Assembly (NCBI GenBank): GCA_018401965.1
Contig: JAGYJU010000009.1
Location: 124,001-188,000 of the forward strand
Source: Roseicyclus sp.
Lineage (GTDB): Bacteria > Pseudomonadota > Alphaproteobacteria > Rhodobacterales > Rhodobacteraceae
Direction: 5' to 3'
Length of the DNA: 64,000 nt
Shown one piece after another: positions 62,921-64,000 of the stretch. Numbering within the stretch: position 1 is the first letter of the stretch; each line of letters begins with the position of its first letter. The notes beneath the pieces are model-generated. The model was not told the origin of the DNA. It saw only the letters and a list, made by a program, of their open reading frames with translations, and did no database searches. The position numbers and the translations under genes were made by a program.

Positions 62921-63958
62921 ATGACCAGAGATCCCGATCAGCCCGACGACAACCGGCCAACCCTGGCCGAGGTCGCCCGCATCGCCGGCGTCAGCGAAAT
63001 CACCGCAAGCCGGGCCCTGCGCGGCGGCACCCATGTTGCGCGCGCCACGCTGGAACGGGTGCAGACGGCGGCCCGCGCGATCAATTACATGCCCAACCGG
63101 TTGGCCGGCACATTGGCCGGGGGGGCATCACGGCAAGTCGCGGTCGTGCTGCCGTCCTTGTCCAACAGCGTGTTTTCCGATGTGCTGCACGGGCTGGAAA
63201 CGCGGCTGGAACAGGCCGGGCACCATCCCATCCTCGGCGTGTCGAACTACGACCCGCTGCGCGAAGAACGGCTTGTCTCCGACCTGTTGTCATGGCGGCC
63301 CGCCGGGCTGGTGCTGGCTCCGGCGGTCAGCACGGCGGAAACCCGGCGGCTTCTCGCCGGGTCAGGCGTGCCGATCGTGGAAATCATGGATGTGGACCCG
63401 GCCCCGATCGACACCACGGTGGGCCTGTCGCAGCGCGCGGCGGGGCGGGCGATGGCCCATTACCTGCTGGGGCGGGGCTATCGGCGGCTGGCCTATGCGG
63501 GCCATGACATCTCGACCGATCCGCGTGCCCTGTCGCGGTTGCAGGGGCTGCAAGACGGCCTGGCCGAAGCCGAGGTGACGCTGGCCGCCACCGTCCTGTT
63601 GCCCGGCCCATCATCGGTGCCGCTGGGGCGCGACGCGGTGGGCCAGCTGTTGCAAGACTGCCCGGTCGGCGCGGGACATGACCGGCTGGTCGTGTGTTTT
63701 TCCAATGACGACATGGCCGTGGGCGGCATGTTCCATGCCCTGTCGGCCGGTCTGGACGTGCCGGGCGATCTTGCCCTGGCCGGGTTCAACGGGCTGGCCA
63801 TCGGCCAGGCGCTGCCCTTGCCGCTGACCACCATCGCCTCGCGCCGGGTGGAAATCGGCGAATTGGCGGGCGCGGCGCTGTTGGCGCGCGTGGCGGGCAA
63901 GCCGGTCGAGAAGGTGCAGGACGTGGGCTTTCGCCTGGTCATCGGGGCAACAACCTAG
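62921..63958 (+). CDS. LacI family transcriptional regulator of the acid-sugar operon
   Basis: This is a 345-residue LacI/GalR regulator. The N-terminal helix-turn-helix is PTLAEVARIAGVSEITASRAL with the hinge region INYMPNRLAGTLAGG. The periplasmic-binding-like effector domain has VAVVLPSLSNSVFSDVLHG, LAYAGHDISTDPRALSR and GFNGLAIGQALPLPLTTI (pieces). The chosen start is ATG 62921, because an ATG at 62891 (ten codons longer) lies inside operator 2 and lacks a ribosome site. It is divergent from denD and is inferred to sense an acid sugar or pathway intermediate. Confidence 0.9.
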   Translation: MTRDPDQPDDNRPTLAEVARIAGVSEITASRALRGGTHVARATLERVQTAARAINYMPNRLAGTLAGGASRQVAVVLPSLSNSVFSDVLHGLETRLEQAGHHPILGVSNYDPLREERLVSDLLSWRPAGLVLAPAVSTAETRRLLAGSGVPIVEIMDVDPAPIDTTVGLSQRAAGRAMAHYLLGRGYRRLAYAGHDISTDPRALSRLQGLQDGLAEAEVTLAATVLLPGPSSVPLGRDAVGQLLQDCPVGAGHDRLVVCFSNDDMAVGGMFHALSAGLDVPGDLALAGFNGLAIGQALPLPLTTIASRRVEIGELAGAALLARVAGKPVEKVQDVGFRLVIGATT

Positions 63959-64000
63959 CGGTCTTGCCCCATGGCCCCTCAGCGCCGTTTGCCGGGAGAC

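Noticed and set aside
63959..64000. Possible 3' end of another minus-strand gene after the LacI gene
   Set aside because: A frame reading SPGKRR-stop exists (stop 63979-63981), but only six codons are inside the window, too little to support.

Overview
The window is a high-GC chromosomal segment. It most likely comes from a Rhodobacterales alphaproteobacterium (Rhodobacter/Roseobacter relatives). This is inferred from the gene set: CarD, the SUV3-like helicase followed by an S4 protein and a 7Fe ferredoxin, a DUF1178/NUDIX pair, HemP, fused PntA, TRAP transporters, and hairpins in several convergent gene gaps. I found no rRNA, tRNA or CRISPR array.

Layout. 1-5 kb: pgeF, a SAM-dependent methyltransferase and lgt on the minus strand, then ubiK, a decayed REP-associated tyrosine transposase inside REP palindromes, a YbjN-like protein, proC, csaA. 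5-16 kb: housekeeping genes (2-hydroxyacid dehydrogenase, tdk, lolCD, a lysophospholipase-like hydrolase, an SCP2 protein, a TPR protein, a large RNA helicase, hslR, fdxA, carD). 16-25 kb: a lipoprotein, a Kef-type antiporter, D-lyxose isomerase, purD, xseA, and an IorAB-type molybdenum hydroxylase. 25-37 kb: an SMR pump and a complete peptide-type ABC importer (D-F-A-B-C order). The importer is divergent from argE and three tandem M20 amidohydrolase paralogues, so this looks like an uptake-and-hydrolysis module for acylated amino acids or peptides. 36-43 kb: a META-domain protein, a phosphatase, a frameshifted moaA, a lipoprotein, an acyl-CoA synthetase, a DUF3422 protein and an SDR. 43.9-45.1 kb: an ISAs1-family insertion with a perfect 10-bp target duplication but a frameshifted transposase. 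45-55 kb: pntAB, hemP, a frameshifted histone-deacetylase-family gene, a glutathione peroxidase, NUDIX, DUF1178, and three glycosyltransferases. 55-64 kb: a complete four-carbon acid sugar (erythronate/threonate) catabolic operon with its own TRAP transporter and a divergent LacI regulator, with two matching operator palindromes in the shared control region.

The most coherent systems are the acid-sugar operon and the peptide importer/M20 module. Several genes are interrupted by single-base changes: moaA, the HDAC-family gene and the transposase by frameshift, and the RAYT by a stop codon. The three frameshifts lie in GC-only runs, so consensus sequencing error must be excluded before they are called real. 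I do not see an obviously new multi-gene system. The most unusual points are the decayed RAYT inside its own REPs, the CTG-start S4 gene, the hairpin following each transporter binding-protein gene, and the two dyads between the peptide importer and the hydrolase cluster.
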